A stretch of 64,000 nucleotides of DNA from Mixophyes australis (taxonomy: Eukaryota > Chordata > Amphibia > Anura > Limnodynastidae). The notes below the pieces were generated by a model. The model had not been told where the DNA came from. It made no database searches and saw only the letters and a list, made by a program, of their open reading frames with translations. The position numbers were made by a program, and so were the translations under genes. The stretch spans positions 183,717,350-183,781,349 of the forward strand of contig JAVHZZ010000006.1 in the NCBI GenBank assembly GCA_036250195.1. Reading direction: 5' to 3'. This document shows positions 21,230 to 33,440 of the stretch, in pieces. The first letter of the stretch is position 1, and each line of letters starts with the position of its first letter.

Positions 21230-22737
21230 ATACTGCGGGGCACAGTATTAAAAACAGCACTCCAAACAAGTAAAACAGTAATTTCAAAGGCCATTTCAAA
21301 ATACTAAAAAAGAGGAGACAGACAATTCAGTTTTAAGGCTCTATGGGAACTGTTGCCTATTGCATGCACTGTTTATTTACCACTTGCATTGGTGTCTTTT
21401 TCTGACAGAGCAGAGATATTTTTCCCCAACCCATATGCTGTAATCATATCTGGAAAGCATTTCAATTTGTGACTTGTGATTAGACATGTTTGTGGGCATT
21501 TTTGCTGTACTTGTGCACCTTATTTTGGTGATTTTTCTTTTTTTAACAATTTTTTTTTTTTATTAGGGTATTTAAATGGTAAGGGAAAATGATACATTAA
21601 AAAAGGAGGGGAATGGGGAGAGGTGCATAGTGGGGAGCAGACATAACATACAATACAACAAAATATGTAATGACATTGGTACATAAATTATAATAAGCAA
21701 GGCGCTCTTCAGGCAGGTAAATAGACATGTCACATAGGAGAGTGTTGAGGAGATTTTTCTAAGGGCAATGCTATGGTGTAGCATGTGTGCATTAATTCTT
21801 GCTATATTACAATATTAATTACAAGAGAGTCCCTATAGACAAACGTCATTAAATAGTGACAGTGTTTGCATTCGAGCTTACACTTACCTTGAAGGGGTTA
21901 ACTGTGGTTTCAAGCCTCACCAATGAATGCATCATGGGAGGGTCTTGGGTTTCTTTATTGGTCCTCTCATTTCCTGGTTGCCTCATTCTGCTTTGCAAGA
22001 TCCCACCCACCCACGACTGGTGTCGGTTTGATAGTTAGTGCCTGTTTCAACCTAATTTCCCCCTCTCCACAGAGCAGGCACAGTTGGTAGGAAGGCAATG
22101 TGATCAGCAGCTGATACATATGGCACTATCGTTATTGGCCGCAGGTCTCTGTCAACTTCGAGGCAATGGTTACTCTTGGCACCTTCCGTGAGGAGGGTCC
22201 TTGTGCGGCTCAGTGAGGGAGGGCATGGTGAGTTTAGAGGGGGTGCAGTCACTCTGACCCAGGTTAGCACCGGCCAGGCATTTAAGGGCTATTTCAGTTT
22301 TAAGTGGATTCACGGCGGTTCGCCATCTTCACGCTTGGTTTTGGGTATCAGTCTGGTAGCTGTCCCGCAGTGCTCTTTCTCCGCCACCAAATTTAATTAA
22401 TTAATAAAACTGTGACCTTCTTTAGCCACTGTATATATGTCTCCGTGTCTTTACTTTTACATAAGAAAGTTAAGTATGTTAAAGGTCTTGTGAAGGGGAA
22501 GAAGGGCATACACAGTGAACTATTTATATTTGGTTAGCAGCTATTTTAGTTAAGGGATTTTTGTGCAATTAGCAGCAACATGCCGTTGTGAGTATGTGAC
22601 ACTATGCAGCCAATCAGCATAATGATTATTGAAAATCTTCATTTAGTTGCAAGTATGTGAGCAGCAAAGTTTACAAATCAGGAGCTGCTTCTCCTTACAG
22701 AACCCGAGCTCCTCACTAGCCTGTGAAGGAAGATTAG
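21230..22737. other. Unassigned; possible LTR-like or DNA-element sequence at 21860-22440
   Basis: No coding frame of any recognised family. The segment 21860-22440 runs from GGGGTTAACTGTGG to an AATAAAACTGTGACC end, which could be a retroelement terminal region with a polyadenylation signal. No TG...CA ends or target duplications were found. Confidence 0.35.
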
Positions 22738-22911
22738 GAGGTATGTTTACTAAACTGGTTTGAAAAAGTGGAGTTGTTGCCTATACAACCAATCAGATTT
22801 TAGCTGTCATTTTGTAGCATGTGCTAAATAAATAATAACTAGAATCTGACTGATTGTTATAGGCAACATCTCCACTTTTTCGAAACCCACAATTTATTAA
22901 ATATACCCCTA
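22738..22911. mobile_element. Palindromic MITE, copy 1
   Basis: The two halves are reverse complements: GTTTGAAAAAGTGGAG-TGTTGCC on the left and GGCAACATCTCCACTTTTTC on the right. The core is CAACCAATCAGATT. About 170 bp, able to fold into one long hairpin. Relatives are at 37017, 47853, 56096 and 57691. Confidence 0.85.
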
Positions 22912-22989
22912 GGAGTTCATTTTCAGGAGAATATCTACAATTTTTCAAATATGTCACATACTCTACCTATTGCCCCACATCGCTCTATT

Positions 22990-23140
22990 GTCTAACTCCC
23001 TCGTACGTACTGTCATGGTTTTTACTGCTCTCTGTGTGAGTCCCCATAGCATTACTCACACTCATCTGTTACTTATGTGTATTATCTCATCTATTTGTTA
23101 CTTGCTTCTGTATCCGGTGCCTTATAAATAAATAAATAAT
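22990..23140 (+). mobile_element. LINE 3'-tail-like fragment
   Basis: The segment ends CTTATAAATAAATAAATAA after GTATCCGGTGC, resembling the 3' terminus of L2/CR1-like LINEs. No coding part remains. Confidence 0.4.
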
Positions 23141-23865
23141 TATATAGTCCCAAATCCTTAATCAGTTTGGAATTTAAGGTCCCCACTTCTACAAGCCCCA
23201 CTCCAGAGATAAAAAGGCTATGTAATTGTTATTGATCAGTTTAAGATGATGAACTTTAAACAATGATAAAATATTAGGATTATTTCTTGTGACTAATTAA
23301 TTTAAGGTTTGATCAAAATTTTATATTATATTATAAGCCATGTGACCCGAAAATATATGCACAATGTGAAGAGTGTAGTAAAACAGTACATTATATAAAG
23401 TTATAAAAACTTCAATTGTTTACTTGGGAGTAAGTGTGCCTTACAGCTGTGTAGTTGTTTAAAAAAAAGAAGCCTCACCAAACTATTTTAGGGCTTTCAG
23501 TTCCACTGTGCATCCGTGAACCGGCTAGTCTGGTCACGCATGTACATAACACCTCAGACTTGCCCGACGAAGGGCTAAGCTAATTCTTACAGCTCTGGGC
23601 AAGTATCGCAGAAGCAACTAAGTATCTCTCTGTTGCCTCTGCAAAAATGTTAATTATATATTATGACAAAATTTAGTCTTTCCTGCTGATATTAGTAAAT
23701 AGACCCTTTAGTTACTAAACTTTTCTACTTTCTTTGTCACACTTTCCATCATCTTTTCATTTTTACACATTCTCTACACTTGCTTTGATGGCATCCACCA
23801 CATCATCTTACTGGAGAATGTTCAAACTGTCTCGCTGTGAAAAGTGGCAATGTTGGCAATGATAG

Positions 23866-24185
23866 TGAAGGTTATATGAAGTAATAGGAGGAGTTATAAT
23901 GGAAGCCTATAAGGAGTTATAGCAAAGTTATATTGAGTAATAGGGGGATATATGGACAGGTTATATGGAGTAATAGGGGAGATATATGGACAGGTTATAT
24001 AGGGTAATATATAAGGCATTATAGGGACAGGTTATACAGAGTGACAGGAAGAGATATAGGGAGAGGTCATATGGAATAATAAGAGGAATTATAGTGAAAA
24101 TTATAGGTAGTAATAAGATGAATATGGAGTAATAAGAGGGATTATAGGGAGAGGTTATATTAAGTAATAGGAGTTATAGGGAAAA
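23866..24185. repeat. Imperfect minisatellite
   Basis: Units of roughly 35-50 bp built around GGTTATATGGAGTAATAGG and GGACAGGTTATA recur with heavy divergence about seven times. Confidence 0.8.
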
Positions 24186-24306
24186 TTTATACATACTTAC
24201 TCAGCTTCAAAATAAGTTTCAGAGATACTTTGCTGCTGAACCACTGCATCTAAGTACATTACACACTCCAGGTGGGCTTTGAAGCACGAAAATCCTCAAC
24301 ATATAT

Positions 24307-24623
24307 GGTCTGATTCATTAAGGAAAGTAAGGCAAAAAAAAATGAGTACATTTTCTCCTGGACAAACTATGTTACAATGCAAGGGGTGCAAATTAGTTTA
24401 TTATTTTACACATAAGTTTATTACTGGATGATTTTCATGTAACACAAATACTTGATAACTTTAGTTTTAAACTGAAATTTAAAGTGGATGGAGGAGAGGC
24501 CCAAAACCTACTATAAATCTGCCATCACATTTAAAATGTACTTCCCCCTCAAATGCAACATAGTTCTGCCAAGATGCAAAGTTACTCATTTTTTTTGCTT
24601 TACCTTCCTTAATGAATCAGGCC
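24307..24623. mobile_element. MITE with about 38-bp terminal inverted repeats
   Basis: The left end has CTGATTCATTAAGGAAAGTA and the right end has its complement TTCCTTAATGAATCAG. The inverted match continues inward through GGCAAAAAAAAATGAGTA. It is 317 bp and non-coding. A second copy at 49603-50178 is interrupted by another element. Confidence 0.85.
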
Positions 24624-24786
24624 CATTAGGTTTAGTGAATTTGAATATAATATATATTTTTAGTTTCTTCATTACATACAATAAGAATAGTGAGAATTAT
24701 AATTAATATATAAAATAAAAGACATTGTACCACGCAGTTGGTCAGCTAATGAAAAATCGTGTCTTTTCCAAGGTGAAATCTTTAAC

Positions 24787-25105
24787 GGGCCTATTTATTA
24801 AAATATTCAGCATTAGGGTTAGTTTTCTATCTGTGTTTATCGCCTTGATAAAAACCCTCCTATGTCTTTTCTTTATCAATGAAAGCTTGCATCGGGCCAG
24901 TATGGCATTTTCCCTATCTCCTGAGATGGTGAAAGCAATAGCGTTAGGAAGACAGCAGCGATACATGCTTTGCAATCTCCAGTGATAGTCTGTAAAAGTT
25001 ATTACTGGCAGGGAGGGTTAGATAGGTAGGGAGAAGCTCTCTCTCTTTCGAAAATACCTGTTTCCGACAAATATAGGGCTTTTAATCTATTTAATAAATA
25101 GGTCT
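24787..25105. mobile_element. MITE with GGGCCTATTTATTAAA ends
   Basis: GGGCCTATTTATTAAA at the left faces TTTAATAAATAGGTCT-type sequence at the right. The interior is unique and non-coding. The ends resemble those of the larger element at 43799-44412. Confidence 0.65.
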
Positions 25106-25591
25106 ATAATTTCTGGGACTCACCCTGGAAATTAAACAGAGTTAGCAATTATAGCAGTAATTCTGAAAGATGTATAGGAAATCAACAGCTGTTTAGAGTA
25201 ATAAACAAAACTATTATGGTATTATGGAGCAAAAGGGTGTTTTATAGATATATATTTTATGAAGCAATTGAAGTTGCTATATAAAAGGGTTACAGGGAAC
25301 ACTAATGTAATAGTGAGATTAACACACCACAAATAAGAATCTCTTCTAGTGAATCTGATAGAAAACATTCAGTTATTTCAAAATCATCTTTTCTTTAGGT
25401 CTTCTGCCTTTATTCTAAATTCAGTCTCATTTCTCCTCTCTCTCTCTCTTGCCTGGAACCTTTCTTTCTCTTTTCCCGTCTTGCTTTCTGAATTCTTGTA
25501 CTTTCATGCTCTCCCTCTCTCATTCCCTGTCCTCGCACTCTCCCCCTTTCTCCTGGCAGAGGGACTAGAGATAGGAGTGGCTTAGAGCCAG

Positions 25592-25598
25592 TATAAAG
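25592..25598 (+). promoter_or_regulatory. TATA box of the IGFBP4-like gene
   Basis: TATAAAG within AGTATAAAGTCC lies 187 bp before the ATG, placing a start site near 25620 and a 5' leader of about 155 bp. A C/T-rich stretch (about 25430-25560) lies upstream. Known IGFBP4 promoters are TATA-containing, which supports the call. Confidence 0.65.
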
Positions 25599-25619
25599 TC
25601 CACATCTATCTGCCCAGTG

Positions 25620-25778
25620 CAGTAAATCCTCAGCCCCCCTCATTCTTGCTATGGAGAGCAGCACAGCTAAGACTGCATTATTTCATGTCCCTGGGTGCTA
25701 ACTCCTTACCAGTCTACCAGCTTTGCCCCCAACTACACTCTCTCAATCACCTTTAGTCTGACTGGATAGCCACACACA
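25620..25778 (+). other. Inferred 5' untranslated region of the IGFBP4-like gene
   Basis: It spans from the expected initiation point, 25-30 bp after the TATA box, to the ATG. The only upstream ATG codons (for example at 25650) open short frames. The exact start cannot be set from sequence alone. Confidence 0.45.
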
Positions 25779-26124
25779 ATGCCTGGGCACTGCCACCTTG
25801 TTTTACTTGTGATCTCCTTGACATCACTTGGAGTGGCAGATGATGCTATACAGTGCCCACCTTGCTCACAGGAGAAGCTTATTCGCTGTCTGGACCCTAC
25901 TGGGTGCCTGGAGCTGGTGAGAGAACCTGGCTGCGGATGCTGTGCCACCTGTGCCCTCCAAAAAGGGATGCCATGTGGGGTCTATACTGCGCGATGTGGC
26001 TCTGGGCTTCGCTGTTATCCCACCAAGGGTTCGGAAAAGCCCCTGCATACTCTTATGCATGGACAGGGGGTCTGCACTGAGATTGGGGAAATAGAAGCCA
26101 TACAGGGAACTTTCCAGACAGCAG
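25779..26124 (+). CDS. igfbp4: Insulin-like growth factor binding protein 4, exon 1 (partial gene)
   Basis: Exon 1 encodes the secreted binding protein's signal peptide (residues 1-20, cleaved after VA before DDAIQ) and the IGFBP N-terminal domain. That domain has 12 cysteines at positions 26, 29, 37, 43, 52, 54, 55, 58, 66, 73, 79 and 99, and the family signature [17 protein letters not shown] and [14 protein letters not shown], then EIEAIQ, match IGFBP4 more closely than other IGFBPs from memory. The protein binds IGF-I/II outside the cell and limits receptor access. The exon ends CAG|GTGAGA with the donor GT at 26125-26126, after one base of codon 116 (phase 1). The frame reads 18 codons into the intron, which is not coding. 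The heparin-binding linker and thyroglobulin type-1 domain exons were not found. Confidence 0.9.
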
Positions 26125-29100
26125 GTGAGAATTTAAAAATGTCCACATCGCAAAAGTATCTTCAAAATAAATCTGCTTAATGCAATCTCATTCTTGTCTT
26201 GTTTTGGTGACCTTGCACTTCAAAGACAGGATATGCCTTCAGGATATTACTATACCTCTGAATCAAGTCTTTAACTGTTTTAGCACCAGATTTGCTTGCT
26301 CTCAATGTATAGGAACACACTTATGCTCTACTGGCTGGGAATGGGTTAGTGATATGATATTTATCTTCATCTTAAAGGGTTAATAACGGAAAGATTGAGT
26401 GTGTTATGCCAGATCATTATCCTGCTCCACATCTGTGTATATAGTTATAGGATAAAGGATGTGTGGAGTTAGAGAGAAAAATGTGTTAAGAAATGAAGTT
26501 AATTGTCTACTTTTTAATGTTCAGTTTTCTTAGCACAGTTCACCATGACATGAAGTTAACATGTAAACTATAAGTAAACTGTAATTGTCAGAGTGAATTA
26601 AAACACTTATAATGTGATTGTACAAGTGTGGCAAGTTTATTATTTTTCATTTTTCTCACAGAGTTGGAATGTAATAACTGAGCTGCATCAATCATAAAGT
26701 TTAAGGGCTTTTTTTTTTTTTGCAGTGTTCTCCATTTACTTAGTCTACTGATATTTTAACTTTAGTAAAGTCTAGATCTACAGAACAATTGTAAAGTGCT
26801 GCACCGTATTAATTTATTTCAAATCATCTCATACCTAATGTTTTTTCAAACACCCTTCTGTACCTTTTCTTGGAGGAGTGTTCCCTGCTTTGGAAACAAA
26901 TAGCCATGTTTCTCCTAATTCAAAATTGTCTCTCGTTCATCTGATGTATATCTCTTCATGGATACATTCCTTCGATCTCTCCTCATATAGTCAGTGTAAC
27001 AGCATGTGCATTCTGTAACTGTTAGTGATTGATGGTGTTTATATCTGGATATTGGTTGGTTTGTCATGTGACTTAGTATCTGCAAGTCTGCCGAGGTGAG
27101 TGTGACTGCCCTGAAATGCATGTCTGTTAGTCTATACAATAAATGCCCCTATTTGGCCATATTTAAATGTCAGGAGGTATGCTTGCATTGGCATAGTGCT
27201 GGATTTATTTGACTCCTTTTTTGTGAATATTGGCTATTAAAAGTATTTGGACTCTGCACATAATTTCTTGCAGAAACCCACCAGCATGTACTGCCAGATT
27301 GCACTACAAGCATGACATCATCTTCCATGTCATGATAAACTGATCAATCCAAAATCTGGTTTGACATTTATCACTTTTTGACTGAATTTGTGTGGACTCA
27401 GTTAATCAATTTATGTACAATAAGCTTTTTATGCCAATTAACTAATTGAGTCCAAGTTAAATTAGTCAAAAAGCTAAGTGGAAAATATATAATCAAATAA
27501 AACCAATCGCATGGGCTTTTCTGCCAATCACTGAGGTTATTATATTATACTTCACCCCTTTTTACTGTTGGGGTGTTTTTCGGGTTTGTGTATCCTGTCT
27601 GTAAAAAAAACTCTTTACCTTGTTTCCTTTATTGCACACTGCCCCATCTTAGTCTGAGTACCGTAGGTTCTTTGTGAGCAACACCAGAGGCAGATTAAGG
27701 AACCCTCCGCCCCTAGATTTAGGACCACAGGCAGACACAAATGAAATATTACTGCACCAGGCTGGTCTTTAGAAGCCACACCAGGACGTTTATTAGTGAG
27801 GTGTGGACTTCTTATGTCAAAAATATATCATTTTGGCTCAAACAATGGTTAAGAGTAACTTGGGAGCAATACTAGCTAATATCCAATACACAATTTACAC
27901 AGGCCTCATTAGTTTTATACCACTACGAAGTACCTCTATCCCTTCTAATGACTGTCTTCCACAATCTCTATATCCACGATAACTATCATTATCAATAGAC
28001 ACTAATCTGTATCAGTTACTTTAATTTTGCTAACACATCACACAAATGCAATTGAATATTGGACAAATGTATACAATCATGCCGTCCTTGTTAATAGGCA
28101 GCTCAAATACAGATCACTTCTTCTTATTCTCAGGTCGAACAGACATTATGGTTGCAGATAGCACAGAGCAATGTCACGGTTCTCTGTATTCCTCCATATT
28201 GACTTAGCATTGAAAATCCCACACAGTGGCACTTTGAAATCTCATTCTTCTCCAATGAACAATTACTCTCTCCAGTTGATTTGATAAAACATGCTTCCTT
28301 GTCTGTCTTTCCTCCAATTTAACATGAATGCAGAATACAATTTACACCCCGCTGCTCCCTCTCTTCTTCTTAAGCATTAGCATACAGTCACTTTAGTAAA
28401 AGCTGGCTCCTCAACATACAGTTACAGGCTTTCCCACAGATAACAGATAATACCAAAGAGTTTGATGTACTTTTTCTCAGTCTATGTCCGATTTCTTTCC
28501 CTAAACTTCACCCTTGTTATCATTTCACAGTAACGCAAAAGGATATTATACTATATCCTTCAGGTTTTCCCACCTGTTCCCTAACTGACTAATAACACAA
28601 TGCTCAGTTCCAGCAAAATCAAGGTAAATATCCAAGATGGCTCCTCTCTGTTCAGGTGTCCGGTAAGCTCTCTCACTGGGAGGCCTTTTCCCCTCTCCCC
28701 AAAAATGACATCTTAATTAGTTTTATTCAGTACTAATCTTCTAATGACAGGTGTTGTGTTTGCATATATGAATATAACTAATATCTTTACTATATATCAA
28801 CCATATTGTGGCAAGTCGTGTAACTACTCTATTGTTTTGGAGCAAAAGTGTGCGTTTAAAATGCACATTGTGGCATGTGTTGCTCCGTATTGGTGGCTGC
28901 TACAAACAGGGCCTCATTTATAGTTGGGCACACTTCAAATTTTCTGGTTTACATATATGCTTTTCTGTACTGCACATGTGCAGCAAAATACATTTATGTC
29001 TAGATTTGTGCATAGCTTACAATTGTGGACCCTTTTGTGGTTGAACAGGGGCAAGCATTATTTGAGTACAGTAAGTGTGTGTTCTCAGAAGTGTAGCACT

Positions 29101-29887
29101 TCCTCTGGAGATCGATACGATGAGACTTAGAGAGGTATCTTTGTGGGCAGATGAGTGATGATGATGACCTTTGCAGCTTCTGATTGACTGTCAAGACGCT
29201 ATTCTCTCTTGTGCATATGACACTTTATTACATTATATTGTGTACGATTAAGGTAATGTTATTTTTGCATTTATAACGAATGTCAAGCCTCATCTCTACA
29301 CTATCGTGGGGCGCAGGAATGATTCCAGTTTGACATCTGCAGTAGAGATAAGGGAAGATCCTGCAGAAGTTTGTTATCACTCAAATTTTATGGTGACCCA
29401 GGCTGTTTTGCCAGAGCTGATATCACCTTTGAGCCCTACTTTTGTTTTGCTATTCAGTCGTAATGGCATGAGACACTGTATTCAGAAATTCATCAAAAAT
29501 ATATATAGAGTCAATTGATTCTGTTCTGTAAAGTAGTAGAGGTACAATAAAAAAGAAGCTGTAGGGAAATTCTATTTGGAACACGAATGGTGGGGGGATA
29601 TTAAAGATGGAACACTTAAGTCCAAATTTCGGTAATGAAATGTGCAAAATTTGAATATATGGAAAACAGTTTTTAACCTTCACTCATTACTAAGCTGCTA
29701 TTACTCAAGAGACACTGCTGGCTAAGTGGCAAAAAACCTCCAGTTATTGCTGTAGTTTAACAAAATTATCAGTAGGGCAACACTTGCCCGCAGTCGTAAC
29801 CATTGACTTACTGCTTCGCAGGTCCAGTCTTTGCTGATGTGTGCATATACTTTTAGTTTCAATGATGGGAAATAAGTATATTCACTA
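26125..29887 (+). other. Start of intron 1; mostly unassigned sequence
   Basis: It opens with the consensus donor GTGAGA. A near-palindromic 109-bp segment at 27372-27480 pairs CACTTTTTGACTGAATTTG-like sequence with its complement and is probably a small MITE. The segment 27690-28810 has an antisense AATAAA and may be an LTR relic, but no ends were found. No exon was recognised. Confidence 0.5.
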
Positions 29888-30492
29888 AGTGGCCACTTTA
29901 TTAGGTACACCTGTTTGTTAATGCAAATAACCAATCAGCCAATCATGTGGCAGCAACTCAATGCATAAAAGCATGCAAACATGGTCAAGAGGTTCAGTTG
30001 ATGTTCAGACCAAACACCAGAATGGGGAGGAAATGTGATCTAAGTGACAGTGACAGTGGAATCATTGTTGGTGTCAAATGGGGTGATTTGATTATCTCAG
30101 AAACTGATGATTTTCTTGAATATTCACACACTACAGTCTTTAGAGCAGTGTTTTCCAAACCCAGTCCTCAAGGACCCCTAACAGTACATATTTTCCAAGT
30201 CACAAGTGAAATAATTAGTACCACCTGTGGATCTTTCAAAATGTGTCAGTCAGTAATTACTACACCTGTGCTCCAGCAGAGAGATTTGGAAAACATGCTC
30301 TGTTAGAAGTCCCTGAGGACTGGGTTTTGGGAAACACTGCTTTAGGATGTGCAAAACAAAAAAACATCCAGTGAGCGGCAGTTCTGAGGGCGAAAATGGC
30401 GTATTAATGAGAGAGGTCAGAAGAGATTTGAGATAGGAAGGCGACAGTAACTCAAAAAACAATATGTTACAACATTGGTATACAGAAGAGCG
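29888..30492 (+). mobile_element. Tc1-like transposon, left part (continues at 32274-32515)
   Basis: It begins AGTGGCCACTTTATTAGGTA, a terminus I recognise from a vertebrate Tc1-like family. It continues with degraded transposase coding sequence (AACATCCAGTGAGCGGCAG, GCGACAGTAACTC). A hAT MITE interrupts it at 30146-30339, and an L2 separates it from its continuation at 32274. Confidence 0.75.
30146..30339. mobile_element. hAT MITE inside the Tc1-like element
   Basis: 194 bp with long inverted ends, CAGTGTTTTCCAAACCCAGTC and the complement of CAGTGTTTCCCAAAACCCAG. Flanking octamers CTTTAGAG and CTTTAGGA match at 6 of 8 positions. The Tc1-like sequence resumes directly after it. Confidence 0.85.
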
Positions 30493-31945
30493 TATTTGAA
30501 GGCCCTGGCACACCTCTTTAACCTATCACTCTCCACTGGTGTTGTTCCCTCCTCATTCAAACACGCTCTTATCTCTCCTATCCTCAAAAAACCCAATCTT
30601 GACCCCACCTCGGTCGCCAATTACAGCCCCATCTCACTTCTCCCCAATGCCTCCAAACTACTTGAGCGGTTAGTCTGCTGTCGTCTCACCAGATACCTTT
30701 CAGACAACTCCCTCCTCGACCCTCTCCAATCTGGTTACCGCACCCTCCACTCCACTGAAACTGCCCTGGCCAAAGTCACCAATGATTTCCTAACAGCCAA
30801 ATCCAGGGGTCACTTCTCTTTACTCATCCTCCTTGACCTCTCCGCTGCCTTTGACACCGTAGACCACCCCCTCCTTCTGCAAACTCTTCTCTCTCTCGGC
30901 CTCTCTGGTTCGTCCATGCCTGGTTCTGCTGTTACCTCGCCAACCGCACCTTCTCTATCTCCACGTCTGGCTCTTCCTCCACCCTTTCCTCCCTCCCGGT
31001 AGGAGCCCCCCAGGGCTCTGTCCTTGGCCCTTCTCTTTTCGCTCTACACTTCGTCCCTCGGTGCGCTCATCTCCTCCTTTGGTCTTCAGTATCACCTTTA
31101 TGCTGAGGACATTGAACTCTACATCTCATCTCCTGATCTCTCTTCCACCCTCCTCTCTCGTGTATCTGACTGCCTCTCTGCCATCTGCTCCTGGATGTCC
31201 TCACGCTTTCTCAAAATTAATATCTCTAAAACTGAATTTATTGTCTTTCCTCCCTCCAGACTCCCCTCCCACCACAATCTCTCTATCGTTGTTAATAACA
31301 CAACCATCTCCTCTGTCACCCGACTCCGTTGCCTGGGTGTCACCCTTGACTCCTCTCTCTCTTTTGCCCCGCCACGTCCACTCTCTTGCTCAAGCCTGTC
31401 GCTTCCAACTGCGCAACATCGCCCGCATCCGACCCTTCCTCTCACAGGATGCCACCAAACCCATCATCCATGCACTCATCATCCCGCCTTGACTACTGAA
31501 ACCTTTTCCCCACTGGCCTCCCCCTCTCCCATCTTGCCCCCTTTGCTCTGTACTCAATGCAGCTGCTAGACTCATCTTTCTCTCACGCCGCTCCTCCTCT
31601 GCCTCCCCTCTCTGCCATGCCTTACACTGGCTCCCTTTCCCCTACAGTATCCTCTTTAAACTCCTTACCACCACCTACAAAGCTCTCTCCCAGTTTACTG
31701 CCTCCTATATCTCTAACCTCTTCACCATTCACACTCCTGCCCGCTCCCTACGCTCGGCAAATGACCGTCGCCTCTCCTCCACTCTAATTACCTCTTCCCA
31801 CTCCAGAATCCAAGACCTCTCCCGTGCTGCCCCCCTGCACTGGACTGAGCTCCCTCGCTCCATCCGTCTCGCTCCCAATCTGTGCTCCTTCAAATGAGCA
31901 CTCAAAACTCACCTGTTCCTCAAAGCCTACCAACCTTCCACCTAA
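30493..31945 (+). pseudogene. L2 reverse transcriptase, decayed
   Basis: RT motifs are [33 protein letters not shown], and [10 protein letters not shown] in a shifted frame between about 30922 and 31035. Then comes LYAEDIELY, where the first catalytic Asp of YADD is replaced by Glu. The C-terminal part follows in several frames (LHWLPF-like and LKTHLFLKAYQ-like codons). Frameshifts, a stop near 31896 and the catalytic change show it is inactive. Confidence 0.9.
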
Positions 31946-32273
31946 CCCCCTCATCTCCTCCGCTCGTTCTCCCCTCTCTCCCCTGGTCCCCTTTTCTCTC
32001 CCCCTTGCATCACTGCCTCCCTTTTGTGCCTGTTTTGTCCACCCTCCCTTAGGATGTAAGCTTGAATGAGCAGGGCCCCTCTCCCCTCCTGTCTCCATAC
32101 CCATTCTTCTGCTCCGTATTCACTCCATTTGTCTGCCCGGAGCTTCTAAAGCTTTGGTACTTTATGTTTACTGTTCTGTACTGTTTGACTCTGTATGGTC
32201 TACTGTTTGTACTATGTACGGCGTTGCGGATACCTTGTGGCGCCTAACAAATAAAGGATAATAATAATAATAG
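30493..32273 (+). mobile_element. 5'-truncated L2 LINE inserted in the Tc1-like element
   Basis: It begins within the RT N-terminal coding region and ends CTTGTGGCGCCTAACAAATAAAGG plus an (ATA/AAT) tail at about 32255-32272. Tc1-like sequence lies on both sides. The tail defines a subfamily different from the copy at 17524. Confidence 0.9.
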
Positions 32274-32515
32274 CCTTGAAGTGCATGAGCTATAGCAGCA
32301 GAAAGCCTCATCATGTTCCACTCCTGTCAGCTAAGAACAGGAAACTGAGGCTACAGAAGACACTGACTAACCAAAACTGAACTGATGAAGATTAGAAAAA
32401 TATTGCCTGATCTGATGAATCTTGATTTCTGCTGCAACATGCAAATGGTAGGCTCAGATATTTTTGTAAACAACATGAATTTATGGATCCTTCCTGCCTA
32501 GTGTCAACAGTGCAA
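32274..32515 (+). pseudogene. Tc1-like transposase fragment, right part
   Basis: Sequence such as CACTCCTGTCAGCTAAGAACAGG, then codons equivalent to AWSDESRFLLRHSDG of Tc1 transposases (first catalytic Asp region), degraded by substitutions and stops. It is the direct continuation of the element interrupted at 30492. It ends where an antisense L2 begins. Confidence 0.75.
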
Positions 32516-32516
32516 T

Positions 32517-32532
32517 TATTATTATTATTATT

Positions 32533-32572
<40 letters not shown>

Positions 32573-33440
32573 TTATCATAGATTTGTAAGGCGCCACAGT
32601 GTTCCACAATAGGGAAAACAGTACATACATAAAGCAGGGACATACAAGGTGAGAAAAAATAATTACAGACATGAAAACAAAGGGTATTGACGTCCCTGCT
32701 CATTAGAGAGCTTACATTCTAAGTGAAAAAGGGCACAGAGGAAACAACAGGAGCGAGTGTGGCTCAGAGTGAAGATTGGGACAGTTGTGAGTGTGCATTA
32801 GTGTGAATAGTATCATTGGGGATAAGGTAAGATTTGAAGGCTGTAGGAAAGCCTGATTGGGCGTGGTAGGGAATTCCATAAATGGGGAGCAGCAAGGGAG
32901 AAGTCTTATAGGCAGAAGTGAGAGGTGGCTACCAGAAACGGGACAAGGCGCAGGTCAGAGGTACAGAGGTAGCTCTAAGAGGGCATAAGGGAGAGGGATA
33001 AAGGGGTGTTGTTGATGGCTTTGTAGGTAAGAGTGAGTAATTTGAATTGGATTCTGGAGGACACAGGGAGCCAATGTAGGGATTTCAAAGTGATGTAGCA
33101 AATGTGGAGCGGTGAGAGAGGAAGATCAGTTTTGCAGCAGCATGTAGGGTGAATTGAAATGGGAATACATGGGTTTTGAATGCCTGATAGCTGAAGATTG
33201 CAATAATAAAAATGGGAGATGAGGAGAGAATGAATAAGAGTTTTGGTAGCATGTTGAGTAAGAAAGGGGTCTATTCTGGCAATGTTTTTAAGGTGGAGTT
33301 GATAGGACTGGGAGAGAGTCTGCATGTGAGGAATATAGCAGAGGGTGGAGTCAAGTGTGACACTAAGGCGAGGAAATTGTGGTGTTATTGATAGGGAGAG
33401 AAATTTGAGCAGAGGCGGTGAAAGAATGAATGGATAAAAA
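32517..33440 (-). mobile_element. 5'-truncated L2 LINE, antisense
   Basis: The (ATT/AAT)n tail lies at 32517-32572, then GTAAGGCGCCACAGTGTTCC. On the minus strand the RT C-terminal region reads LHLKNIARIDPFLTQHATKTL, LISHFYYCNLQLSG and LHWLPVSSRIQFKLLTLTYKA (32975-33325). Frameshifted and inactive. Confidence 0.9.

Noticed and set aside
26125..26180. Continuation of the IGFBP4 frame for 18 codons
   Set aside because: It lies after a consensus splice donor and does not continue the family sequence.
31061..32104. Pro/Ser-rich plus frames and Arg/Gly-rich minus frames
   Set aside because: Off-frame or antisense shadows of the L2 RT region.
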